From positions 310,001-374,000 of the forward strand of contig NZ_BBZI01000010.1 in NCBI RefSeq assembly GCF_008974245.1: a DNA stretch of 64,000 bases, written 5' to 3'. Origin of the DNA: Streptomyces abyssomicinicus (GTDB lineage Bacteria; Actinomycetota; Actinomycetes; Streptomycetales; Streptomycetaceae). Both the position numbers and the translations under genes were made by a program. Below the pieces are notes generated by a model that was not told the DNA's origin, made no database searches, and saw only the letters and a program-made list of their open reading frames with translations. Each line of letters begins with the position of its first letter. Position 1 is the first letter of the stretch. Shown here piece after piece: positions 8,006-16,106 of the stretch.

Positions 8006-9049
8006 ATGACCAGCAGTGGCGGGGCCGGAACCGGCACGGGGTGTGTGATGCATGTGCGCTGTCCGGAGCGGTTGCCCGAGGCGGTCTACCGGCAGGTCCT
8101 GGAGCTGCTGGGGGATCTCTCCCCCGTCGTGCAGGCCTCGCCCCCCTCCGCCGCGCTGGTGGATCTGCGGGGAGCCCTGCGGTGCCACGGGGTGGACGGC
8201 GGACGGATCGAGGAGGTGCGACGGCTCGGAGAGGTGCTGCGCATCCGTTCGATATCGCGGCTGGGTGTCGATCTGCGGATCGGGATAGGCCCGACGATCG
8301 CGGTCGCGGCCACCGCCTCCGGGCAGGCGGCGGGGGAGCGGGGCGGCCCCGTGGGGGGCGTGGTGGCGGTGGAGGCCGACCGCGTCGCCGCATGGCTGGC
8401 GCCCCTGCCGGTGGAGGCACTGCACGGCGTCGGCCGCCGGCAGGCGACGGCGCTGCGGGACTACGGCGTCGACCGGGTGGGTCTGCTGGCCGAACTGCCG
8501 TCGGCCACCGTGCAGCGGCTGCTGGGCGGGACGGCCGGGCGGGCCGCGTCGGAGCGGGCCCGGGGCATCGATCCCCGCCCCGTGGTGCCGCGCGAACTTC
8601 CCGCCTCGGCGGCGGTGAGCCACAGCTTCCCGCGGCAGACGCTGGACGGCGCCGAGGTCCGGGCGGCCCTGCTCGACCTGGTGGTCCGCCTCGGGCTGCT
8701 GCTGAGACGGCGCGGACAGGCGGCGCGCGGCCTGCGGCTGACGCTGCGGTTCGCCGCCGGCGGCTCCTGGGAGAAGACCCGGCGTCTGCCGGAGCCGTCG
8801 GGGCACGACGACGACCTGCGCACCCTCGCCTACCAGTTGATGGACGCGGCGGGACTGCAGCGGGGGCGGTTGACGGGGATCGGGCTCCGGGCGGAGGACC
8901 TGATGGACGCGGAACAGGTCGCACGCCAGATCAGCCTGGACGAGGCGCGGGAGGCCCGCCTGGCGGCGGAGGAGGCCGCCGACGGCATCCGGGACCGGTT
9001 CGGCCCGGCGGTCATCGGCCCCGCCGCCGTCTACCGCCGGGCCTCCTGA
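8006..9049 (+). CDS. Y-family DNA polymerase-like protein (ImuB/DinB-like, catalytic acids not evident)
   Basis: 347 residues. ATG at 8006 has GGGGGAGGTGGG upstream. Residues about 90-110 (RLGVDLRIGIGPTIAVAATAS) match the palm/fingers segment of Y-family polymerases. Residues 130-190 hold the helix-hairpin-helix thumb (LHGVGRRQATALRDYG). The remainder is the little finger. The N-terminal catalytic Asp (normally in an FYASVE context) is absent, and the usual DE carboxylates are replaced around SPPSAALVDLRG. That is as in ImuB, the non-catalytic adaptor of the mycobacterial mutasome. Control by LexA and probably PafBC fits. No imuA' or dnaE2 gene is adjacent. Confidence 0.8.
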   Translation: MTSSGGAGTGTGCVMHVRCPERLPEAVYRQVLELLGDLSPVVQASPPSAALVDLRGALRCHGVDGGRIEEVRRLGEVLRIRSISRLGVDLRIGIGPTIAVAATASGQAAGERGGPVGGVVAVEADRVAAWLAPLPVEALHGVGRRQATALRDYGVDRVGLLAELPSATVQRLLGGTAGRAASERARGIDPRPVVPRELPASAAVSHSFPRQTLDGAEVRAALLDLVVRLGLLLRRRGQAARGLRLTLRFAAGGSWEKTRRLPEPSGHDDDLRTLAYQLMDAAGLQRGRLTGIGLRAEDLMDAEQVARQISLDEAREARLAAEEAADGIRDRFGPAVIGPAAVYRRAS

Positions 9050-9134
9050 CGGCACGCTCCGCCCCGCCGTCCGCGGGCGCCCGCTGTCCCTCGGCGTGCG
9101 GGCGCCGGCCCCCGCCGACGTCGAGGAGGCTCAG

Positions 9135-9201
9135 CCGCAGCGCGCCACCGTGAGTCCCACCGCAGCGCGCCACCGCAGCACCCCGTCGAGGCGCGCCACC
9201 G
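9135..9201. repeat. Three spaced short direct repeats in an intergenic gap
   Basis: The 16-mer CCGCAGCGCGCCACCG occurs at 9135-9150 and 9160-9175, and its last 11 bases recur at 9191-9201. Spacing is 25 and 26 bases. The copies lie between two convergent genes. No function is evident. Confidence 0.6.
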
Positions 9202-9236
9202 AGGCGTCCGGCCGACCGTCGTTCAGCCGGGGCGGC

Positions 9237-10103
9237 TCATGCGGCCGCCAGCGCCGCCCGGGCGGCCGTCAGCGTCTGCTCGGCGTAACCGCGGCCGAAG
9301 AGCACGGTGTGCACCAGCAGCGGGAACAACTGGTGCAGGGGAACCCGCCGCCGCCAGCCGTCGGCGAGCGGCGCGGCCTCGTCGTAGCCGGCCAGCACGC
9401 GGTCCAGGTGCGGGCAGCCGAAGAGCTGGAGCATGGCCAGGTCGGTCTCCCGATGGCCGCCGTGCGCGGCCGGGTCGATCAGCCAGACCTCGCCGTCGGC
9501 GCCCCACAGCACGTTGCCGTTCCACAGGTCGCCGTGCAGCCGTGCGGGCGGCTCCGGCGGCCCGGACAGCTCCGGCAGCCGGGCGCACACCCGCTCCACC
9601 ACGACGGCCTCGGCCGCCCGGAGGGTGCCCTCGTCCACCGCCCGGCGCAGGTAGGGCAGCACCCGGTACTCGGCGTACCAGGCCGGCCAGTCCTCGCCGC
9701 GGACGTTGCGCATGGGAGCGGCCCCGATGTACGCCTCCACCGGCCCGTCGGGCGGCGCGGCGCCGAAGGCCGGCGCGCCGGAGGCGTGCAGCGCTGCCAG
9801 GTCCCGGCCGAACCGCGGAGCGGCCGCCGGGTCCGGGGGGCCCTCCGCCACCCGGTCGCTGACCAGCCACCGGTCGTCCCAGCCGTGCACCACCGGCACC
9901 CGGACCGTGCCCGCCGCCGAGAGCCAGCGCAGTCCGGCCGCCTCGGCGAGCACCGCCCCGGCGCCGTCGCCGTGCTTGACCATCACCCGGCGTCCGTCGT
10001 CGAGTTCCACCTCGGTCGGCCCGCCCGCCGCCCGGCGCTCCCCGGCCACCCGACGGCCGGTCAGACGCGCCGCGGCGGCCGCGGGCCCGTCGGCGGCGGT
10101 CAT
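9237..10103 (-). CDS. Fructosamine kinase / aminoglycoside phosphotransferase family kinase
   Basis: 288 residues. The ATG at 10103 overlaps the phosphatase stop by ATGA. Motifs: a lysine-containing nucleotide loop (RRVMVKHGD, about 51-59), the Brenner-type catalytic segment LHGDLWNGNVLW (about 188-199) and the metal-binding VWLIDPAAHGGHRETDLAM. The HGDLW-N and DP-A-x-GHRE pattern is that of fructosamine/ketosamine-3-kinases, which phosphorylate glycated amines on proteins for repair. It is coupled to a low-molecular-weight phosphatase, a frequent actinobacterial pair. Confidence 0.88.
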   Translation of the reverse strand: MTAADGPAAAAARLTGRRVAGERRAAGGPTEVELDDGRRVMVKHGDGAGAVLAEAAGLRWLSAAGTVRVPVVHGWDDRWLVSDRVAEGPPDPAAAPRFGRDLAALHASGAPAFGAAPPDGPVEAYIGAAPMRNVRGEDWPAWYAEYRVLPYLRRAVDEGTLRAAEAVVVERVCARLPELSGPPEPPARLHGDLWNGNVLWGADGEVWLIDPAAHGGHRETDLAMLQLFGCPHLDRVLAGYDEAAPLADGWRRRVPLHQLFPLLVHTVLFGRGYAEQTLTAARAALAAA

Positions 10104-10576
10104 CCGGCCAGGTGCCCGCGGACCCAGGCGAGCAGACCGGGTACGCAGGCCTCGATCATGTCCAGGACGTCCTCGAAGCCCTGGCCCCCTCCGTAGTACG
10201 GGTCGGGCACCTCGAGGTCGCCGGACGCCACCGCCTCCGGGTCGAAGGAGCGCAGCAGCCGGACCCGGGACGGGTCCTCGACCAGTCCGCGCAGTGCCTT
10301 CTCGTGGGTGCGGTCCATCGCGAGGAACAGGTCGGCGTCGAGGTGCTCGGCACCGACCTGGGCGGCCGCGTGGCCGGTCGGATAACCGCGGCCGGCCAGC
10401 GCGCCGCCGGAGCGCGGGTCGATCGGCTCCCCGACGTGCCAGTCGCCGATCCCGGCGCTGGTCACCCGGACCCGGTCGTCGAGGCCGGCCCGGCGCAGAC
10501 GCTCCGCCACCACCAGGGCGGCCGAGGGGGACCGGCAGATGTTTCCGCTGCAGACGAACGTCAGGTGCACCCGCAC
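10100..10576 (-). CDS. Low molecular weight protein-tyrosine phosphatase
   Basis: 158 residues, GTG start at 10576. The P-loop CSGNICRSP (9-17) gives the C-x5-R-S signature, and the general-acid motif DPYYGG is at about 124-129. Length is normal for the family. It dephosphorylates phosphotyrosine (or small phosphoesters) in the cytosol. The ribosome site is weak (GTAGG). Its stop overlaps the downstream kinase start. Confidence 0.92.
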   Translation of the reverse strand: MRVHLTFVCSGNICRSPSAALVVAERLRRAGLDDRVRVTSAGIGDWHVGEPIDPRSGGALAGRGYPTGHAAAQVGAEHLDADLFLAMDRTHEKALRGLVEDPSRVRLLRSFDPEAVASGDLEVPDPYYGGGQGFEDVLDMIEACVPGLLAWVRGHLAG

Positions 10577-10596
10577 AGCCTACGGCGGTCCGGCCG

Positions 10597-11061
10597 TCAG
10601 CGGACCCGTCGGTACGTGACGTCGAAGTCGCGCCGCCAGAGGGCACCGTCCTCGGAGAACTCCCACGCGCCGGTCAGCGTTCGACCCGCCGGGTCCACGT
10701 CGGCGGCGAAGCGCTGGTGGAAACCGGGGACGGCCCGCCACTGCCGCCACACGCCGTCCACCAGATCGGCCCGGTAGACCCGGGCCACGCCCCGCCCGTC
10801 GGCGTAGAGCACCGTGAACTCGTCGGCGGTGTCGTCGTACCCGGTGACACAGGAGGTCGGGAAGGGCGCGTGCCCCTGCCAGTCCTCCGGCAGCACGGTG
10901 TCCGGGCCCAGGTCGGCGCGCTGGACGAGGAAGGCACCGCCCTCCAGCCAGGCGAACTCGGTGCGCACGGGGCCGACCTGCGTGCCCCGCGCGTACATGT
11001 CCCAGACCCCGGCCAGGGGGTCCAGCCGCCGCAGGGCGGGGTGCGGTACGGGATCGCGCAT
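10597..11061 (-). CDS. Conserved hypothetical protein, DUF1579-like
   Basis: 154 residues, ATG with GGAGGG nine bases upstream. It has an all-beta pattern: LDPLAGVWDMYARGT, then RTEFAWLEGGAFLVQR, then TVLYADGRGVARVYRADL, then WRQWRAVPGFHQRF, ending in WRRDFDVTYRRV. This resembles lipocalin-like DUF1579 proteins that measure a difference from a reference. There are no catalytic residues to name. It sits 20 bases before the phosphatase gene and may be cotranscribed. Confidence 0.75.
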   Translation of the reverse strand: MRDPVPHPALRRLDPLAGVWDMYARGTQVGPVRTEFAWLEGGAFLVQRADLGPDTVLPEDWQGHAPFPTSCVTGYDDTADEFTVLYADGRGVARVYRADLVDGVWRQWRAVPGFHQRFAADVDPAGRTLTGAWEFSEDGALWRRDFDVTYRRVR

Positions 11062-11180
11062 GCTGCCCTCCGCGGGAGAGAGACGTCCTGCACCGGCACG
11101 CTACCGCGCCCCGGCCCCACCCGCCGTCCGGCCCGGCCCCTCCCCGGCCGTGCCACGGCGCATGAACCCCGCATCCCGCA

Positions 11181-11225
11181 CCCCATATCCCCGCACCCCA
11201 TATCCCCGCACCCCATATCCCCGCA
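11181..11225. repeat. Intergenic 15-bp tandem repeat, three perfect copies
   Basis: CCCCATATCCCCGCA is repeated three times without change (11181-11225), flanked by degenerate half copies (11171-11180 and 11226-11235). It lies between divergent genes starting at 11061 and 11333. The ATAT cores are unusual for this GC-rich sequence and recur every 15 bases. Confidence 0.9.
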
Positions 11226-11332
11226 TCCCGCATCCGGCGTGCCGCGTCCCCGCGTGCCGCACCGCTCCGCCTCCGGCCGTTGCGGCACGATGGCCCGGTC
11301 CGTTTCGCGCAGGGGGGCGAGAAGGAGCCGTC

Positions 11333-11752
11333 ATGAGCAACACCTTCGTCAGTCCGTATCTGAACTTCGACGGAAACGCCCGCGAGGCGATGGAGTTCTA
11401 CCGCACCGTCTTCGGCGGCAAGCTGGAACTCATGCGCTACGACGCCCTCGACATGGGCGCCGAGCTGAGCCCCGCCGACGCCGCCAAGATCATGCACGGC
11501 AGCCTGGAGTCGGAGTCCGGGCCCACCCTCATGGGCGCCGACGTCCCGCCGGGAACCGACTACCGGCCCGGCAGCGCCGTGACCGTCGCGCTCACCGGGG
11601 ACGACGCCGGGACGCTCCGCGGCTGGTGGGAGAAGCTGTCGAGCGGCGGCACGGTCACCGTGCCGATGGACCGCCAGCCCTGGGGTGACGAGTTCGGGGC
11701 CTGCACGGACGCCTACGGCATCGACTGGCTGGTCGACATCTCCACCGACTGA
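11333..11752 (+). CDS. VOC family (PhnB-like glyoxalase-fold) protein
   Basis: 139 residues, ATG at 11333 with GAAGGAG upstream. Begins SPYLNFDGNAREAMEFYRTVFGG, the hallmark of PhnB / 3-demethylubiquinone methyltransferase-like VOC proteins. Ends with WGDEFGACTDAYGIDWLVDIS, the conserved C-terminal strand. Members of this subgroup are small dimeric metal or ligand binders with no proven reaction. It has a long upstream region with tandem repeats. Confidence 0.9.
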   Translation: MSNTFVSPYLNFDGNAREAMEFYRTVFGGKLELMRYDALDMGAELSPADAAKIMHGSLESESGPTLMGADVPPGTDYRPGSAVTVALTGDDAGTLRGWWEKLSSGGTVTVPMDRQPWGDEFGACTDAYGIDWLVDISTD

Positions 11753-11820
11753 GCCCGCCCGGCGACGCCACGAGCCCGGCCACGGGACCGGCGGCGCCCT
11801 TCACCCCTCCCGGGCGGCGG

Positions 11821-12312
11821 TCACAGACTCGTGAGCACATGGGGCGCCAGATTCTTGACCATCGTGTTGGTCCAGCGCATCTGCCGCAGCGTCCGCGGAT
11901 GGCAGGAGGACACGAGCGCCACCAGCTCCCGCTCCCTGGCCGCCTGCGCCGCCCGGGCCAGCATCTCCCAGTGCAACGAGTTCTCCGCGGCCGCCAGGTG
12001 CAGTTCCCGCAGGTCGCGCAGGAGCAGCAGACCTGGTTCCGGGTGGTGCCCGACGGCCGCGGTGGCCTTCGACCGGAGCGTGGCGAGCAGGCCGCCGTCC
12101 CCGGAGCCGGCCGGCTCGTCCGGACGCAGTCCCCGAGCCGCTCCCGCGTCGGCCAGCCGGCGCACGTGGTCGCGGGACCAGCCGGCCAGGTCCAGGGCGA
12201 CGTGGCGCACCTCGTGCTCGCAGCGGTGACGCTCCGCCACGGCCGTCAGCTGCCGGGCCAGGTCCTCCTCGCCCCGGTGCAGCACCCGCATCGCGATCCC
12301 GATCCCCTTCAC
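11821..12312 (-). CDS. Hypothetical protein coupled to the molybdopterin oxidoreductase remnant
   Basis: 163 residues, GTG start overlapping the stop of the upstream pseudogene by GTGA, with GGGGAGGCGGAC as ribosome site. Almost all alpha-helical, with His/Glu/Arg-rich helices (RGEEDLARQLTAVAERHRCEHEVRHVAL, LLLRDLRELHLAAAENSLHWEMLARAAQ), reminiscent of a ferritin-like or DUF892-type bundle. The family is not certain. Its partner enzyme is broken, so it may have lost its role. Confidence 0.7.
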   Translation of the reverse strand: MKGIGIAMRVLHRGEEDLARQLTAVAERHRCEHEVRHVALDLAGWSRDHVRRLADAGAARGLRPDEPAGSGDGGLLATLRSKATAAVGHHPEPGLLLLRDLRELHLAAAENSLHWEMLARAAQAARERELVALVSSCHPRTLRQMRWTNTMVKNLAPHVLTSL

Positions 12313-13174
12313 CGTCCGCCTCCCCGCGCGTCCCGGCGGCCCTCGCTCGTCTGCCGCACATGCGCCGCCGGACCTCCGGCGGTCTCCGGCACGGCGTCCC
12401 GGTCCACCGGGGCCGAGGCCGCGGTGGTGGGCGCCGGGGAAGGACTCCCGTCACCCCGTTCGACCAGGGTCAGCGAGGCCGCGGCCATCTTGAACAGCGG
12501 CTGCTTGGACGCGGGATCCCAGTCGGTGACGGTGGCCTCGTTGGCCGCACGCGGTGGGGTCCGCCCGTCCGGGCCGTCCGGGGAGGCGGTGTCCCAGTAG
12601 CCGTAGTGGAACGGCACGAAGACGACCCCGGGCCGCATCCCGGTGATCCGCAGCCGCCCCCGCGTCGCGCCGCGGGGCGTGCGCACCTCGACCATGTCCC
12701 CCTCCCGCAGGTCCATCCGCTCCGCGTCGACGGCCGCCACCTCGACCCAGACGTCGGGGGCGGCCGCGTCCAGCTGAGGAGCCCGCGCGGTCTTGGTGCG
12801 GGTGTGGAAGTGGTAGACGGTGCGGCCGGTGGTGAGGTGGAACGGGTACGCGTCGTCCGGCTCCTCGTGCGTCGGAAGGTCCTTCGGCGCCCGAGCCGCC
12901 CCCGGTTCACCCGGTCCACCGCCCGGCCACGGACGCCGACCATCCGGCCGTCGCGGACCGCGATGTCCATGGCGTCCCCGTCGGAGTGCAGGATCGAGGC
13001 CGCCTGCACCCACCGGTCCACCGAGGCGGGCTCCACCCCGTCCTCCAGGCGGATGTCCACCCGTTCCGGCCACACGCCGTGCCGGTCGTAGGGAGTACGC
13101 CCTCCCCACGGAAGGGCGATCCGGTCCACCGTCTCGTCCACGCGGCTGTCTCCCGCCTCTCGACGACCGGTCAC
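12309..13174 (-). pseudogene. Molybdopterin oxidoreductase remnant, internally deleted and frameshifted
   Basis: The N-terminal about 97 residues (13174 down to about 12884) read VDRIALPWGGRTPYDRHG and ASILHSDGDAMDIAVRDGR up to VNRGRLG, a nitrate reductase-like Mo enzyme start. The frame then shifts and continues as PKDLPTHEEPDDAYPFHLTTGR, FHTRTKTARAPQLDAA, FVPFHYGYWD, the C-terminal dinucleotide-binding domain. About 450-500 central residues of the Mo-cofactor core are missing. No CxxCxxxC iron-sulfur motif is seen at the N-terminus; the equivalent stretch reads SILHSDGD. Total coding sense is under 300 residues against about 700-800 for relatives. The stop still overlaps the downstream start. 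Confidence 0.8.
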
Positions 13175-13356
13175 CGGTACCCCTCAGCACCGCCGCCAAC
13201 CAGCCGGCGGCCGCCGTCACGAGGCCGCCGTCCCGAGGCCGCCGGTTGAAGCCAACGGGCCGAGGCCACCGGGCCGATGCCGCCGGTGCGGCCGCCCCGA
13301 ACACCGCGTCGGATTTCCGCCGGACCCGGACCGCCTCCCGGCCGCACCCTGTCCGT

Positions 13357-13836
13357 ATGACCGCGAGAACGACGCCCTCCTTCCGGGTCCACGCCCTCCC
13401 CGCCTCCGTGCTCGACCGCGCCCGCGACGGCGGTCCCGACGCGTGGGGGGCACCGCCCGAACGCCTCACCGCCGAGGGCGGCGAACCCCTGCGCTGCTGC
13501 CTCACCGACGCACGGCCCGGCGAGCCGCTGCTGCTCTTCGGCCACCGCCCGCCGCTGCCGCCCAGCCCCTACCGGGAGGCGGGCGCCGTCCTGGCCCACG
13601 CCGCGCCGTGCGCCGGACCGGCGCACGGCGACGGCTGTCCGCCCGCCTGGCGCGGCCGCCCCCAGGTGCTGCGCGCCTACGACGCCCGCGGCCGCATCCA
13701 CGACGCCACCACCGTCCACGACGGCACGGACCCCGAAGCCGTGATCGCCGCACAGTTCGCCCACCCCGAGGTCGTCCAGATCCACAGCCGCAACATCGCC
13801 TGGGGCTGCTTCATGTTCCGCGTCACCCGCGAGTGA
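13357..13836 (+). CDS. DUF1203 domain protein
   Basis: 159 residues, ATG at 13357. Sequence features of DUF1203: FRVHALPASVLDRAR at the start, then GEPLRCCLTDARPGEPLLLFGH, SPYREAGAVLAHAAPC, LRAYDARGRIHDATTV and a final EVVQIHSRNIAWGCFMFRV. The function of the family is unknown. It is divergent from the Mo-enzyme remnant and followed after 28 bases by a kinase-like gene on the same strand. Confidence 0.88.
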   Translation: MTARTTPSFRVHALPASVLDRARDGGPDAWGAPPERLTAEGGEPLRCCLTDARPGEPLLLFGHRPPLPPSPYREAGAVLAHAAPCAGPAHGDGCPPAWRGRPQVLRAYDARGRIHDATTVHDGTDPEAVIAAQFAHPEVVQIHSRNIAWGCFMFRVTRE

Positions 13837-13864
13837 CCGGCCGAGTTCGGGGAGAATGCGCCCC

Positions 13865-14845
13865 ATGCCGCCCTCGACACCCATGCATGCCGGTCAACTC
13901 ATGGTCAGCGAAGAGCAGATGGCCGCCCTGGTGGCGGCCCAGTTCCCCCGGTGGAGGGAACTGCCGGTCCGCGCCTGCCCCTCGGACGGCACCGAGAACG
14001 CCCTCTTCCGCATCGGCGACGACCTGGTCGCCAGGCTCCCCCTCCTCGGCGACGACCCGGACACCGCGCGCCGGGACGTCCGGCGGCAGATCGAGGCCGC
14101 GGCCAGGGTCGCCGAAGCCGCCCGCGTTCCCACCCCGAGGTTCGCCGCCCTCGGCGAACCCGGCCTCGGCTACCCGCTCCCGTGGAGCGTCCACCACTGG
14201 ATCCCCGGCACCACCGCCACCGCCGCCGACGTCCGGGACTCCACGGTCTTCGCGAAGGACCTCGCCGCCTTCGTCCTGGACGTCCGCGCCCTCGACACCG
14301 AGGGCCGGGTCTTCCGGGGCAAGGGCCGCGGCGGACTCCTCGCCGGCCACGACGACGACGTCGCCTCGTGCCTGGAGCGGAGCCGGGACCTGATCGACAC
14401 ACAGGCCCTGGCCGACCTGTGGGCGCGCCTGCGCCGGACGCCCCGGACCGAGCCGGACCTCTGGACGCACGGAGACCTGATGCCCGGCAACCTCCTCACC
14501 GAGCGGGGCCGCCTCGCCGGTGTGATCGACGTCGGCCAGGCGGGCGTGGCCGACCCCGCCCAGGATCTCCAGCCCGCCTGGAACCTCTTCGGACCCGCCG
14601 CCCGGGAGGCGTTCCGCCTCGCCCTCGACGCCGACGACGACGCCTGGGACCGGGGGAAGGGCTGGGCCCTCGCCCAGGCCGTCGGCTGCCTCTGGTACTA
14701 CCGGGAGACCAACCCGGTCATGTCGGACCTCGCCCGCTCGACCCTCCTCGCCCTCCTGGAGGACGAAGCGGCCCGAACGCCCGAACGTCAAGCCGCCCGG
14801 CCCGACCCTCACGCCGCCGGCCTGACGTTCCGCATCCGCCCGTAG
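13865..14845 (+). CDS. Aminoglycoside phosphotransferase family protein
   Basis: 326 residues. The ATG at 13865 is chosen because GGAG at 13851-13854 is ten bases upstream; an ATG at 13856 is too close. Nucleotide-loop residues lie in ENALFRIGDDLVARLP, catalytic motif HGDLMPGNLL (about 202-211), metal motif GVIDVGQAGVADPAQDL. Close to APH(2'')/APH(3')-like small-molecule kinases of unknown substrate; resistance is not proven. Its last 37 bases overlap the 3' end of the convergent transporter gene. Confidence 0.88.
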   Translation: MPPSTPMHAGQLMVSEEQMAALVAAQFPRWRELPVRACPSDGTENALFRIGDDLVARLPLLGDDPDTARRDVRRQIEAAARVAEAARVPTPRFAALGEPGLGYPLPWSVHHWIPGTTATAADVRDSTVFAKDLAAFVLDVRALDTEGRVFRGKGRGGLLAGHDDDVASCLERSRDLIDTQALADLWARLRRTPRTEPDLWTHGDLMPGNLLTERGRLAGVIDVGQAGVADPAQDLQPAWNLFGPAAREAFRLALDADDDAWDRGKGWALAQAVGCLWYYRETNPVMSDLARSTLLALLEDEAARTPERQAARPDPHAAGLTFRIRP

Positions 14846-16044
14846 GCGTACACACAGCCGGCCAGCGCCAGGTCGGAGAGGAGCATGAAGCCGATCGAGT
14901 ACGAGTCCTTCGCGCTGTAGATGGCGCCCATCAGCAGCGGCGGCACGAACCCGCCGAGTCCGCCCATCGCGCCGACCACGCCGGTCACCGAGCCGACCTG
15001 CTGCTGCGGCGTCACCTGGGAGACCAGCGCGAAGACGCTGCCGCTGGTGGTGCCCAGTCCCGCGGCCATCACCAGGAGGCAGATCGTGCCCATGGGATAG
15101 AGGCGCGGGTCGAACGCCTGGAACACGGCGAACAGCGCCACCACGGCCAGCGCCCCGGCCGTCACCATCGCCGGGTGGATCCGGTCCGAGAGCCAGCCGC
15201 CGAACGGCCGGAAGATCACCGTCACCAGGGCGAATCCGGCCGCCTTGGTGCCCGCGTCCGTCGGGTCCAGCTCGTACCAGGTCTTCAGGTACGACGGCAG
15301 ATAGACACCGAACGCCACCACGCCGCCGAACCCGATCGCGTACAGCGCCGACAGCTCCCAGGTGACCCGCAGCCGGGAGGCCTGGCCGAGCCGCGAGGCC
15401 AGCGAGGCCGTCGGCACCGTCCGGTCGGGCCGGTCGCGGATCAGGAAGAACGCCGCCACCGCGAAGACGGCGAGCGCCAGCGCCACCACCAGGAACGGCA
15501 GCGTCTCACCGTGCTTGGCGATCCGCGGCGTGAAGTACCCGGAGAGCGCCACACCGCCCATGCCCATGCCGAAGACGCCCAGCGCGAGCCCGCGCCGCGC
15601 CGGCGGGAACCACGAGTTGACCAGCGGAATGCCGATGGCGAACGTGGTACCGCCCAGGCCCAGCAGGAAACCCACCGCGATCATCGCGCCGAACGAGTTC
15701 CGTGCCGGGATCACCAGCAGCACCGGCAGAATCGTCAGGGCCGAGATCAGCGGGAACATCACCCTGGCCCCGTACCGGTCGGTCAGCGCGCCCACCGGGA
15801 TCCGGCCCAGCGACCCGACGAGGACCGGAACGGCCACCAGGAACGACTGCTGGAAGGAGCTCAGCGACAACCGCTGCCCGAAATCCCCGGCCAGCGGCGA
15901 GATCAGGTTCCAGGCCCAGAAGGTGAGCGCGAAGCCGACCGTGGCCGTGACCAGGTTCCGGTACGCCGCGCCGGGAACCCGGTCGGCCTCCGCCGTCGTC
16001 GCCGCTCCCCGAGCGGATTCCTTCGATCGATTCACGTGTTCCAC
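14809..16044 (-). CDS. narK: MFS nitrate/nitrite transporter (NarK family)
   Basis: 411 residues, 12 membrane segments. GTG start at 16044, or a second GTG four codons in; no strong ribosome site precedes either. The first helix GFALTFWAWNLISPLAG and the loop LGRIPVGALTDRYGARVMF are typical of NarK/NasA transporters, and a Gly-rich nitrate signature GVVGAMGGLGGFVPP lies in a late helix. It would exchange or import nitrate/nitrite. It sits upstream on the map of, and on the same strand as, the molybdoenzyme operon, supporting nitrate as that enzyme's substrate. Confidence 0.88.
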   Translation of the reverse strand: MEHVNRSKESARGAATTAEADRVPGAAYRNLVTATVGFALTFWAWNLISPLAGDFGQRLSLSSFQQSFLVAVPVLVGSLGRIPVGALTDRYGARVMFPLISALTILPVLLVIPARNSFGAMIAVGFLLGLGGTTFAIGIPLVNSWFPPARRGLALGVFGMGMGGVALSGYFTPRIAKHGETLPFLVVALALAVFAVAAFFLIRDRPDRTVPTASLASRLGQASRLRVTWELSALYAIGFGGVVAFGVYLPSYLKTWYELDPTDAGTKAAGFALVTVIFRPFGGWLSDRIHPAMVTAGALAVVALFAVFQAFDPRLYPMGTICLLVMAAGLGTTSGSVFALVSQVTPQQQVGSVTGVVGAMGGLGGFVPPLLMGAIYSAKDSYSIGFMLLSDLALAGCVYAYGRMRNVRPAA

Positions 16045-16106
16045 GCTAGGAACACACCCTGGGCCGCGCCCGGCGGACTACTCCGGACGGCGGCCGGACC
16101 CGTCTC

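Noticed and set aside
11171..11235. Possible CRISPR array
   Set aside because: Units are contiguous 15-mers without spacers, and no cas genes are present.
13865..14845. Aminoglycoside resistance gene
   Set aside because: Family motifs are present, but many such kinases in Streptomyces act on other small molecules; no resistance-specific signature was seen.
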